From a virus, in IMG/VR virus record IMGVR_UViG_3300047287_000455, positions 1-23,664 of that record: a stretch of DNA of 23,664 nt; one strand, 5' to 3'. Position numbers and translations under genes: made by a program. Below, one piece after another: positions 15,583-22,440 of the stretch; the first letter of the stretch is position 1; each line of letters starts with the position of its first letter. Under the pieces are notes generated by a model that did no database searches, was not told the origin of the DNA, and worked only from the letters and a program-made list of their open reading frames with translations.

Positions 15583-17471
15583 TGTCATTAAATATAAATA
15601 TAACAGTTGATTCCAATGATTTAATAAATCAAGATAAAAATACACGTACAGCCCTAAGGTATACCAAAGCTGGTAATGATAATCAGTTAAAAATTGAAGA
15701 GAAATCCAGTATTCAGCGCAAAAAAGAAGCCAAGGCGAAGGGTCTGGAGTCGAATGGGAAAACGTTCTATTCGGTTCAGACATTAGAGAATCCCAAAATA
15801 GATGAGCCAACAGCGGTCATTCGCCTTGATGGCGTAGCCCATGGCTTTCTTAGGTTTTATCAATATTACGTGGGCAATCAGTATACAGATTCCGCGATGG
15901 CAGTTTCTTCTGGGGATGATACTCAATATGTTGAAGTTATTTTGCCGTCTATTCTTGGTGATCCGGATATACAATTACATTTTGGCGATTCTCCTAATGT
16001 TTATAATGGATTTGATCCACCTTGGATTAACACTCAGTATCCACCAGGAAATTGGCCCGCTGGCTTTCCTTTTGATCGTTGCGGTTACGGCTATCCTATT
16101 TATGTGCCCAATTCTGGAAGTCAATCCCAATCTTACTGCAATCAGTTTGGGTTGGACGGTTTTGAGGTAAAAGCAAAAAATACTTTCTATGGGTATTATG
16201 ACAACAACGGTAATTATCAACCCGGGTCTATAGATGAATACGAGTTTGCTAGCGATGCTGAAATATCTACAATACTAGGCACAACTGTTGAGTATCTCAG
16301 ATATGGTTCTGAAACCGATACGGGCAAATACGATTTAGCTATTTTTCACTCATTACCAATAGATTCAAAAACCTTTATACTTTATTATTCAGAACAGCAT
16401 TACAGATATGATTATTACTATGGTGGTTCGACAAAATACACTATGTCATTCGTGGACTTAAATAGCGGTCCCGCATACTATGAGCACTTTTTTCCAGGTA
16501 CAGTAAATAATCCCCAACCAGTACTTCGCCAGGCATGGTATAAATATATAGCTTCATCTTTAACAATTTCTACATTTGAACATTTTAATGATGAATACTA
16601 TTCAAGCGCCACATTAGAAAAATGTTTCTTAGTTTCTGAACGTGCTGTCCGAGAAATTTCGGTTCCCAGCGAACTATCTGCAAAAATGTCTGAAATCTAT
16701 AAATGGGGTGTACCCACTCCCGGTCCAGAGGCCCAATCGACAGCTACGACAACAACTACAACTACAGTTGACACAATAACAATTGAATTAATTCCGAATT
16801 TAACAATAGACAATTCCCCAATACCATTAGCCACTGGCGGCAGTTGTGTCGTATCATCTTCACCGGGCATGACTATCACTAGCACGAATGATTTGTTAAC
16901 GTGGGAGTATTATTTAAGCGGTGATCAACCAGATGAAAATGGTGAATATTACCACGCTAAGCCTGAATATGACATTAGTGCTGCGTATTCTTATGGCATG
17001 GGATACAACAGGACATCTGGCTTTCAAGGCTATATGGGACTTTCAACAGCAGGTATTTACGATATACTGGGAAATGGTAGCCGGTTACTTGAGGATAGCT
17101 GGGAAAACGATATGCGAACTATGGATTATAATTACATTAAAGAAAACTATTTTTCGCAAATACCTTCCAATAGGGTCGTGGAAGTTATTTCGCAATTTAA
17201 ATTTGAAAGTTATTCTTTTGATTTTGAGTTAAAAATTGGTACTGCAACGTTGACGAATCAATTTACTCCTATTGACACGTCTTCTTTTAGTTCTTTGGAT
17301 AAATTCTCTTACCCCATAACTCCAGAAAATGTTTCAGATCAGATATATGTGAATAATGTACATGTATTGCTTGCCTGGGACTGGGGCAGACCAGCCTATT
17401 GCCGCCAGCAGCTTCTTGCTCTCGGCTTCTCAGCCTCTGATCTCGTTCCAACTATTCCTAACTCGCTATAA
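15582..17471 (+). CDS. Large unknown virion protein (tail-tip or adhesin candidate)
   Basis: A 629-residue protein in a TAATG overlap with the gene before it. The N-terminal ~75 residues are charged and polar (SSIQRKKEAKAKG) and precede a Tyr-, Gly- and Asn-rich body. Residues about 386-400 contain a Thr run encoded by ACA/ACT codons, a probable flexible linker dividing two parts. Aromatic-rich segments such as HYRYDYYYGGSTKY and GYGMGYNRTSG-like stretches are of the kind seen in glycan-binding proteins, but no fold or catalytic motif is recognised. Position between small tail proteins and the head block suggests a tail tip protein or adhesin. It could instead be a capsid decoration protein. 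Confidence 0.82.
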   Translation: MSLNINITVDSNDLINQDKNTRTALRYTKAGNDNQLKIEEKSSIQRKKEAKAKGLESNGKTFYSVQTLENPKIDEPTAVIRLDGVAHGFLRFYQYYVGNQYTDSAMAVSSGDDTQYVEVILPSILGDPDIQLHFGDSPNVYNGFDPPWINTQYPPGNWPAGFPFDRCGYGYPIYVPNSGSQSQSYCNQFGLDGFEVKAKNTFYGYYDNNGNYQPGSIDEYEFASDAEISTILGTTVEYLRYGSETDTGKYDLAIFHSLPIDSKTFILYYSEQHYRYDYYYGGSTKYTMSFVDLNSGPAYYEHFFPGTVNNPQPVLRQAWYKYIASSLTISTFEHFNDEYYSSATLEKCFLVSERAVREISVPSELSAKMSEIYKWGVPTPGPEAQSTATTTTTTTVDTITIELIPNLTIDNSPIPLATGGSCVVSSSPGMTITSTNDLLTWEYYLSGDQPDENGEYYHAKPEYDISAAYSYGMGYNRTSGFQGYMGLSTAGIYDILGNGSRLLEDSWENDMRTMDYNYIKENYFSQIPSNRVVEVISQFKFESYSFDFELKIGTATLTNQFTPIDTSSFSSLDKFSYPITPENVSDQIYVNNVHVLLAWDWGRPAYCRQQLLALGFSASDLVPTIPNSL

Positions 17472-17633
17472 ATATTTCAGATATTTTTACAAAGTGTAAT
17501 CATAAATTCAAGTCAACCGTTTTATCTATGCACATTATATGTCAGGAAAAACAGTAATCACATCTAACAATATTTTAACAAGAATCAGGAACTCTATATC
17601 AGATTATCTGTAAACGTAAATTTATTAAATTAA

Positions 17634-17765
17634 ATGGCAGGTACATCAAAATTAAATTTACAAACATTAATACAGCAAGCACAGCTTCAAACTGCTGTAG
17701 CTCGTTTTGCATTCCTGAAGAAAGTTTCGGATAAAAAATTATTAGAAAAAATTGTCAACAGTTAG
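17634..17765 (+). CDS. 43-residue small protein
   Basis: An ATG at 17634 opens 43 codons to a TAG at 17763-17765 (MAGTSKLNLQTLIQQAQLQ, then TAVARFAFLKK and so on). The product is basic and wholly helical in look, with regularly spaced Leu, Ile, Val and Phe (an amphipathic helix). It sits 39 bases before the scaffold gene, and its stop codon begins the 5' arm of an inverted repeat. There is no Shine-Dalgarno, but that is the rule here. It may be a small head-assembly factor or a leader peptide for the scaffold gene. It is also short enough to be chance. Confidence 0.45.
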   Translation: MAGTSKLNLQTLIQQAQLQTAVARFAFLKKVSDKKLLEKIVNS

Positions 17766-17798
17766 GCATACTACTAAGCCCTTTAGGCGTGATGCCTA
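17763..17798 (+). promoter_or_regulatory. Inverted repeat between the small ORF and the scaffold gene
   Basis: TAGGCAT (17763-17769) and ATGCCTA (17792-17798) form a 7-bp stem; GCC (17778-17780) and GGC (17786-17788) can pair within the loop. The structure starts at the stop codon of the small ORF and ends six bases before the scaffold ATG, so it could couple or restrict scaffold translation. No T run follows, so it is not an intrinsic terminator. Confidence 0.4.
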
Positions 17799-17804
17799 GC
17801 AACA

Positions 17805-18542
17805 ATGTCCGAAGAAAATCAATCAGCACTTGAGATGAGTGCGAATCCCGCCAATGAACAGCCTGTTGGCGAGATCTCTGGCAATCGCAGCTATTCCGAA
17901 GAGGAAGTTCAGAACTTATTAAAAGCATTAAAGTCTGAACGTGAGGCACGTAAAGTATACGAAAAAGAAGTAAAAGAAAAATCAGTATTACTGGAGAAGT
18001 TTGCTGATACAGATCCAGAGGAATTCCGCAAATTACAAGAGGAAGTAGCCACTGCTGCCAGGGAAAAAGCTGCCGTAGAGGAGCGTACTGCTTTACTGGA
18101 AGAAAAGTATGGTTCCCAGGCTGCTGAAGCAATTAAAGAGCGAGAAACAGCTACACGTGAACTGCAGGAATTCCGCAAACGCTATGCTCTAGAAAAAGTA
18201 TTTTTTGCTGCTGGCGGCCGTACCGATTCAGCAGATAATGTGTCATTTTTTGATATGCTAGCAAATCAAATTGGCAGTAAATTTCGACTTGAAAAAGATG
18301 GCAGTATCACTGTTGTCGATAATGCTGGCGATCCTGTACTAGATAAAGAATCCGGTCGAAGAATCAGTCCTGAAGATTATTTGTCTCAATTCAAGACCCA
18401 TCCAATCTATGGTACTTTCTTTAAAGGTAATAAAGGATCGGGTGCGGGCATCGGTTATGGTGGTACAGATTCTAATGGTATGACTACGGAAGATTTGGGA
18501 TCACTTAGTCGTGACGAACTGTTCTTAAAGGCATTTGGTTAA
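17805..18542 (+). CDS. Capsid scaffold protein
   Basis: A 245-residue acidic protein directly before the major capsid gene. Residues about 28-130 are a near-continuous charged helix or coiled coil (EEVQNLLKALKSEREARK through KERETATRELQEFRKRY), typical of phage scaffolds. Residues about 131-215 look folded, and a Gly-rich linker (GNKGSGAGIGYGG) leads to a short helical tail (LGSLSRDELFLKAFG), where scaffolds usually bind the coat protein. It would template prohead assembly and then leave. No protease motif is visible in or near it. There is no Shine-Dalgarno before the ATG. A hairpin terminator follows, separating it from the capsid transcript. Confidence 0.86.
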   Translation: MSEENQSALEMSANPANEQPVGEISGNRSYSEEEVQNLLKALKSEREARKVYEKEVKEKSVLLEKFADTDPEEFRKLQEEVATAAREKAAVEERTALLEEKYGSQAAEAIKERETATRELQEFRKRYALEKVFFAAGGRTDSADNVSFFDMLANQIGSKFRLEKDGSITVVDNAGDPVLDKESGRRISPEDYLSQFKTHPIYGTFFKGNKGSGAGIGYGGTDSNGMTTEDLGSLSRDELFLKAFG

Positions 18543-18567
18543 TAAATTAATTAAATTTTAATTATAT

Positions 18568-18588
18568 GGCCAGTTTTAACTGGCCTTT
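18568..18588 (+). terminator. Intrinsic terminator after the scaffold gene
   Basis: GGCCAGTT (18568-18575) and AACTGGCC (18578-18585) form a perfect palindrome, with the loop probably TTTA or TTTT, followed by TTTGTT. The stem is strong but the T tract is short, so partial read-through into the capsid gene is likely. Confidence 0.72.
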
Positions 18589-18729
18589 GTTATATTTTTG
18601 GTATTATAAGTTTGAGTACCCAGCCCTGAGGTGGTTGTGATGACCTATCGGGGAGGGTCTAACGCAATGGATGAGACATCCTGAAGCGATTTACCTTTCC
18701 TGTCAACTGTTCATCCGTTTATTACTACC
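18586..18729 (+). promoter_or_regulatory. Capsid gene promoter region and long leader
   Basis: The interval from the scaffold terminator to the capsid ATG. Its first part is AT-rich (a TATTAT/ATTATAA motif at about 18601-18608 is a -10 candidate, without a good -35). Then comes a G-rich stretch with small pairings: GACC (18641-18644) with GGTC (18655-18658), and GGATG (18669-18673) with CATCC (18677-18681) around AGA. The bases before the ATG are pyrimidine-rich and unstructured, with no Shine-Dalgarno. It may be a leader that stabilises or controls the capsid mRNA. It matches no riboswitch or ribozyme consensus that I can recognise. Confidence 0.35.
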
Positions 18730-19629
18730 ATGGCACTTACCCTTGCAGAGGCTAAGAAGCACTCTACTAATCCTCAGGAACTGGCAATCGTCACCGAACT
18801 GGCTGCCGGCCCCCTGCTGCAAAATCTGCCCTTCCGTGAAGTGCAGGGCAATGGTTTATTCTGGAAGCGTGAAGAGTCCCTTGGGGACGTGGGCTTCCGT
18901 AATTTCAACGCTGGCTACACTGAGAGTTACGCTACTGTTAAGCAGCATAGCGAAGCCCTGAAACTGTTTGGTGGTGACATTAAAGTTGACCGCGCCATCG
19001 TTGATCTGGAAGGTCCCGAAGCTCGGGCTTATCAGATCCAATCGAAGACCCGCGCTATGCGCCTGTCTTTCGAAGCACTGTTCATCAACGGTGATTCGAA
19101 CAGCAGCGGTGGTGAATTCGATGGTCTGGCTAATCGCCTGCCTAGCACCTCTAGTCAGTACATCGAGAACTCTGCTACCGCTGATCTGCTCGACCTGGGC
19201 GCCCTGGACGAGGCTATTGATGCTGTGGACGCCCAAGGTGGCCAGAAGTATCTGGTGATGTCCAAGTCCGCTCGTCGCGCTCTGACGAAGGTTGCTCGCA
19301 CCTCGACTCAGATCGACATCATGCGTGATGAGTTCGGCTATCAGCAATTGGTGTATGGTGGCCTGAATGTACTGGAACTGGACCGCGATCATCAGAACGT
19401 GGCCATCCTGGATAGCGATCCGACCGATCAATCCATTTACGTAGTTGCTTTCGGTAACGATCTGCTGACCGGCCTTCAAAATGGCGGTCCTCAGGTGCGT
19501 GACCTGGGTGAAGCTACCGACTCGCCTGTCCTGGTGACTCGCGTTGAGTGGTATTGTGGGTTGGCTCTGATCAATGGTAGGGCTGCCGCTCGCCTTGCTA
19601 AGATCGACGCAACCGCTGCACTTGCCTGA
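18730..19629 (+). CDS. Major capsid protein (HK97-fold type)
   Basis: A 299-residue protein that forms the icosahedral shell. It starts MALTLAEAKKHSTNP; residues about 117-133 carry the FINGDSNSSGGEFDGL segment common in this coat protein class. LVMSKSARRALTKVART (about residues 175-192) and a closing GLALINGRAAARLAKI also fit, as does the position after a scaffold gene. There is no sign of a fused protease or a long cleaved N-terminal delta domain. Codons are the most GC-rich of the head block (CTG, CGC, GAC, ACC), as for the tube protein, fitting very high expression. The ATG lacks a Shine-Dalgarno. A terminator bounds it on each side, so it is probably a monocistronic late message. Confidence 0.95.
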   Translation: MALTLAEAKKHSTNPQELAIVTELAAGPLLQNLPFREVQGNGLFWKREESLGDVGFRNFNAGYTESYATVKQHSEALKLFGGDIKVDRAIVDLEGPEARAYQIQSKTRAMRLSFEALFINGDSNSSGGEFDGLANRLPSTSSQYIENSATADLLDLGALDEAIDAVDAQGGQKYLVMSKSARRALTKVARTSTQIDIMRDEFGYQQLVYGGLNVLELDRDHQNVAILDSDPTDQSIYVVAFGNDLLTGLQNGGPQVRDLGEATDSPVLVTRVEWYCGLALINGRAAARLAKIDATAALA

Positions 19630-19646
19630 TTATAACAGCGCTTCCG

Positions 19647-19670
19647 GGGGCCGCAAGGCCCCTTTTTTTT
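19647..19670 (+). terminator. Strong intrinsic terminator after the capsid gene
   Basis: GGGGCC (19647-19652) and GGCCCC (19657-19662) pair around a GCAA tetraloop (a stable GNRA type), followed by eight Ts (19663-19670). It is the strongest terminator in the window. Confidence 0.96.
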
Positions 19671-19777
19671 GTCCATGCGTGCTATAACAAGTGGTACTTA
19701 GTATGCTTACATGAAGATAATATTTAGTCGTATGACGAATCTATAACTAGGAACACTATCTTAGTCGATTTATTAAG

Positions 19778-20104
19778 TTGGAACCAGGAAGGTACGACAT
19801 TACAATACATCAAAGGGCAACCTTTAAGCGTGCTATTGACTTACCGATTGACTTAAGTGGTCATGAAGTTTATGCACAGATATGGGATGAGAAGCGCAGG
19901 AATAAAGTGGCAGATTTTGATATAACAATAACTGACGCGGTAGAAGGCCAGTTGCAGATGAAGATTGACTGGCAAGATACTACATTATTTAAGAAGGCAG
20001 CATTTTGGGATCTGCAAGTTGTATATGACAATGGCGACCGCGATTACTGGCTGGAAGGTGAGGTTACCATTGACCCAGGCCTGACCGCCAAGGAGGATGC
20101 CTGA
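19778..20104 (+). CDS. Small beta-rich tail protein upstream of the collagen-like fiber
   Basis: A 108-residue protein read from a TTG start (TTG GAA CCA GGA). No in-frame ATG or GTG lies near it, and the next Met is past residue 60, so TTG is the best choice although no ribosome binding site is visible. The plan ([68 protein letters not shown]) resembles the N-terminal beta domain of phage baseplate upper proteins, which attach receptor-binding fibers. The gene overlaps the fiber gene by one base (TGATG), and its last codons supply that gene's AAGGAGG ribosome binding site. A fiber adaptor role is inferred. Confidence 0.78.
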   Translation: MEPGRYDITIHQRATFKRAIDLPIDLSGHEVYAQIWDEKRRNKVADFDITITDAVEGQLQMKIDWQDTTLFKKAAFWDLQVVYDNGDRDYWLEGEVTIDPGLTAKEDA

Positions 20105-22437
20105 TGCCTGATGCAATAGTAGAAATAATTCAACAACAGGTAAATGTTTCCGTAGAAACAATTGGAAACGAGCAAGTTGTTGTAGTTACTACTGCACCAG
20201 TCGTCCAGATTGTTGATGTTGGAATCGTGGGTCCTCAGGGCCCGCAGGGTGCCACAGGTGTTATCGGTCTTACAGGTTCTACTGGGCCTGTGGGTGAGAC
20301 GGGTCCCATTGGTATTACTGGCTTCGTTGGTGTTACCGGCGCTACAGGTGCTATTGGTGTCAGTGGTGCAACTGGCATTGATGGGCCCACTGGACCCAGT
20401 GGACCAACCGGTCCTATAGGGCTCACTGGCCCGATCGGTGCTACCGGTGTGACTGGTGCCATAGGAGTCAGTGGGGCAACTGGTGTCATTGGTATTACGG
20501 GAGCAACCGGCGTTATTGGTATTTCTGGAGCTACTGGCATCGTTGGCCCTAGCGGTCCAACTGGACCTAGTGGGCCCATGGGATCTACCGGCCCCGTTGG
20601 TGTTACCGGTGCGACTGGAATAATTGGTCCCAGTGGGGTCACTGGTGCTACTGGCGTCGTTGGTGTCACTGGAGCTACTGGCATAATTGGTCCCAGCGGT
20701 CCGATTGGACCTAGTGGGCCTACTGGTGTTACCGGTGCTACTGGAGTCGTTGGTTCCAGCGGTCCAACTGGACCTACTGGACCCGTCGGTGTGACTGGTG
20801 CTACCGGTGTTGTTGGCGTATCTGGTGCTACTGGCGCAACAGGTGTTATTGGAGTATCCGGCGCGACTGGCATTATTGGCGTCAGTGGTGCGACGGGAGC
20901 TACTGGTGTTATCGGTATAAGCGGCGCTACGGGCGTTGTCGGTGTTACCGGCGCTACAGGTGTTATTGGTGTCAGTGGTGCAACTGGTGCCCAGGGTCCT
21001 ACTGGTGCTATTGGCGCCACAGGTCCAGTAGGTATTACGGGTGCAACCGGTGTAGCTGGCGCAACAGGTATCCAAGGCCCAAGTGGTCCCACTGGTCCGA
21101 CTGGTCCGACCGGCCTCAGTGGTCCAATTGGTATTACTGGTGCCACTGGTGTTACCGGTGCAACTGGTGTTGCTGGCATCAGCGCGAGTGGTCGTATTTG
21201 GTATTTTACACAGCTTGATTCTGATATTAGTGGCTATGAAAGCTTGGTGCCAGATTCACCGGATTCTGCGCCCCAGGACGATATGAGTGCTGTTACTACT
21301 AGTTCCAGTGGTGAGGTGCTAATTGAAGAATTTGCTACAGTAGCCGGTGATCCCGGAGTCGAGGAGATTCCTACTGGTGAATATGAAATCCGGTTCTGGA
21401 GCTATGTTTCCAGTAACAACGGAGATACTAGATTGGTATTCCGTGTTTATAAACGTAGCATAGATAGTACTGAAACTGAACTATTTCATGTTGTTTCACC
21501 AGAAATCAATGCTACTGCCTCTAGTTATTACAATCAAGTAATTGTAAATACACAATCAAATGTGATCGATCCTACCGATAGAGTCATCACTAAGGTATAC
21601 GCAAAAACAACTAGCACTGGTAATATTACTGCTCACTTTGTTCATTCTGGAAATACCCCTAGCTCTTGGAAGACTGCTATCACGCTGGGCTATGTCGGCC
21701 CTCAGGGTGCGACTGGTCCTACCGGGGTTCAAGGTCCGACTGGACCCGTTGGCGCGACTGGCGCTACTGGACCTCAGGGCCCAACTGGTGCTACTGGTGT
21801 CGAAGGCCCAACTGGTGCAAGTGGTATCATTGGCACGACTGGCGCAACGGGTGCTACGGGCGTAATTGGCGTCAGTGGTGCCACTGGGGTAACTGGTGAT
21901 ATTGGTATTTCTGGTGCCACTGGGGCAACTGGCGTTATTGGCGTCAGTGGTGCCACGGGCGTTATTGGTATTACAGGTGCAACTGGTGTTATCGGTATCA
22001 GTGGTGCCACGGGCGCTACGGGCGTTGTTGGTGTTTCCGGCGCTACTGGCGCTACTGGTGTTATTGGTGTTTCCGGTGCCACTGGAGCTACTGGCGTAAC
22101 TGGTACTGCAGCACCAAAAGCATTGACTATTATCAATCCCACTAGCTCCGAAGATGTTGTACTATTTTTTACCACTACTAGTATTACTTTATCGCAAATT
22201 CGATCGACAGTAATGGGTTTTACACCGTCTATTACATTTTCCGTTCGCTATGGTACTGACATTTCTGCTGCCGGAACGGAGGTAGTGACAGGTGGTATTA
22301 CTTGCACCAATACCACTACGGGATTAAGTACCACAATCTTCAACAATGCCACGATACCAAGTAATAATTTTGTATGGCTGATCACTAGTGCAAGTAGCGG
22401 TACAATCACTCAACTTGCCGTTTCGTTATTATTCTAA
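20104..22437 (+). CDS. Two-stalk collagen-like tail fiber
   Basis: A 777-residue protein. Residues 1-39 are a non-collagen anchor. Residues 40-360 are 107 unbroken Gly-X-Y triplets, about 361-531 form a beta-rich globular domain ([12 protein letters not shown] through AITLGYV), 532-669 are a second stalk of 46 triplets, and 670-777 are a C-terminal beta domain ([19 protein letters not shown] and on to LAVSLLF) of a type recurring in cyanophage-like virion proteins, probably the trimerising tip. The Y positions are mostly Thr, Ser, Ile or Val; charged residues are nearly absent and there is no Lys or Arg in either stalk. It would form a trimeric fiber for host attachment. It starts at ATG 20104 after AAGGAGG with a 7-base gap, the best ribosome binding site on the plus strand here. 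Confidence 0.92.
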   Translation: MPDAIVEIIQQQVNVSVETIGNEQVVVVTTAPVVQIVDVGIVGPQGPQGATGVIGLTGSTGPVGETGPIGITGFVGVTGATGAIGVSGATGIDGPTGPSGPTGPIGLTGPIGATGVTGAIGVSGATGVIGITGATGVIGISGATGIVGPSGPTGPSGPMGSTGPVGVTGATGIIGPSGVTGATGVVGVTGATGIIGPSGPIGPSGPTGVTGATGVVGSSGPTGPTGPVGVTGATGVVGVSGATGATGVIGVSGATGIIGVSGATGATGVIGISGATGVVGVTGATGVIGVSGATGAQGPTGAIGATGPVGITGATGVAGATGIQGPSGPTGPTGPTGLSGPIGITGATGVTGATGVAGISASGRIWYFTQLDSDISGYESLVPDSPDSAPQDDMSAVTTSSSGEVLIEEFATVAGDPGVEEIPTGEYEIRFWSYVSSNNGDTRLVFRVYKRSIDSTETELFHVVSPEINATASSYYNQVIVNTQSNVIDPTDRVITKVYAKTTSTGNITAHFVHSGNTPSSWKTAITLGYVGPQGATGPTGVQGPTGPVGATGATGPQGPTGATGVEGPTGASGIIGTTGATGATGVIGVSGATGVTGDIGISGATGATGVIGVSGATGVIGITGATGVIGISGATGATGVVGVSGATGATGVIGVSGATGATGVTGTAAPKALTIINPTSSEDVVLFFTTTSITLSQIRSTVMGFTPSITFSVRYGTDISAAGTEVVTGGITCTNTTTGLSTTIFNNATIPSNNFVWLITSASSGTITQLAVSLLF
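20221..21183 (+). repeat. First collagen-like Gly-X-Y repeat tract (107 triplets)
   Basis: 963 bases encode uninterrupted Gly-X-Y. A higher-order 27-base unit (GAT GVI GVS, with GIT or GVV variants) recurs many times. Glycine codons vary freely among GGT, GGC, GGA and GGG, so the DNA is less repetitive than the protein. Confidence 0.95.
21697..22110 (+). repeat. Second collagen-like Gly-X-Y repeat tract (46 triplets)
   Basis: 414 bases encode uninterrupted Gly-X-Y with the same GAT GVI GVS unit as the first tract, beginning GPQ GAT GPT and ending GVT GTA. The shared unit suggests that one stalk was copied from the other by duplication or recombination within the gene. Confidence 0.95.
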
Positions 22438-22440
22438 ATT

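Noticed and set aside
18856-19479. 207-codon minus-strand frame
   Set aside because: It lies wholly opposite the major capsid gene, whose GC-rich codons leave antisense frames open; no start site or recognisable motif.
20221-22110. CRISPR-like periodicity
   Set aside because: The period is 9 and 27 bases, in frame, with no spacers; it encodes Gly-X-Y collagen repeats.
20044-22175. Long minus-strand frames opposite the collagen-like gene (20044-21075, 20235-21179, 21774-22175)
   Set aside because: They are mirror translations of the Gly-X-Y repeat, which lacks stops in other frames; they have Pro-Val-Ala-Pro or Thr-Ser-Asn periodicity and no ribosome binding sites.
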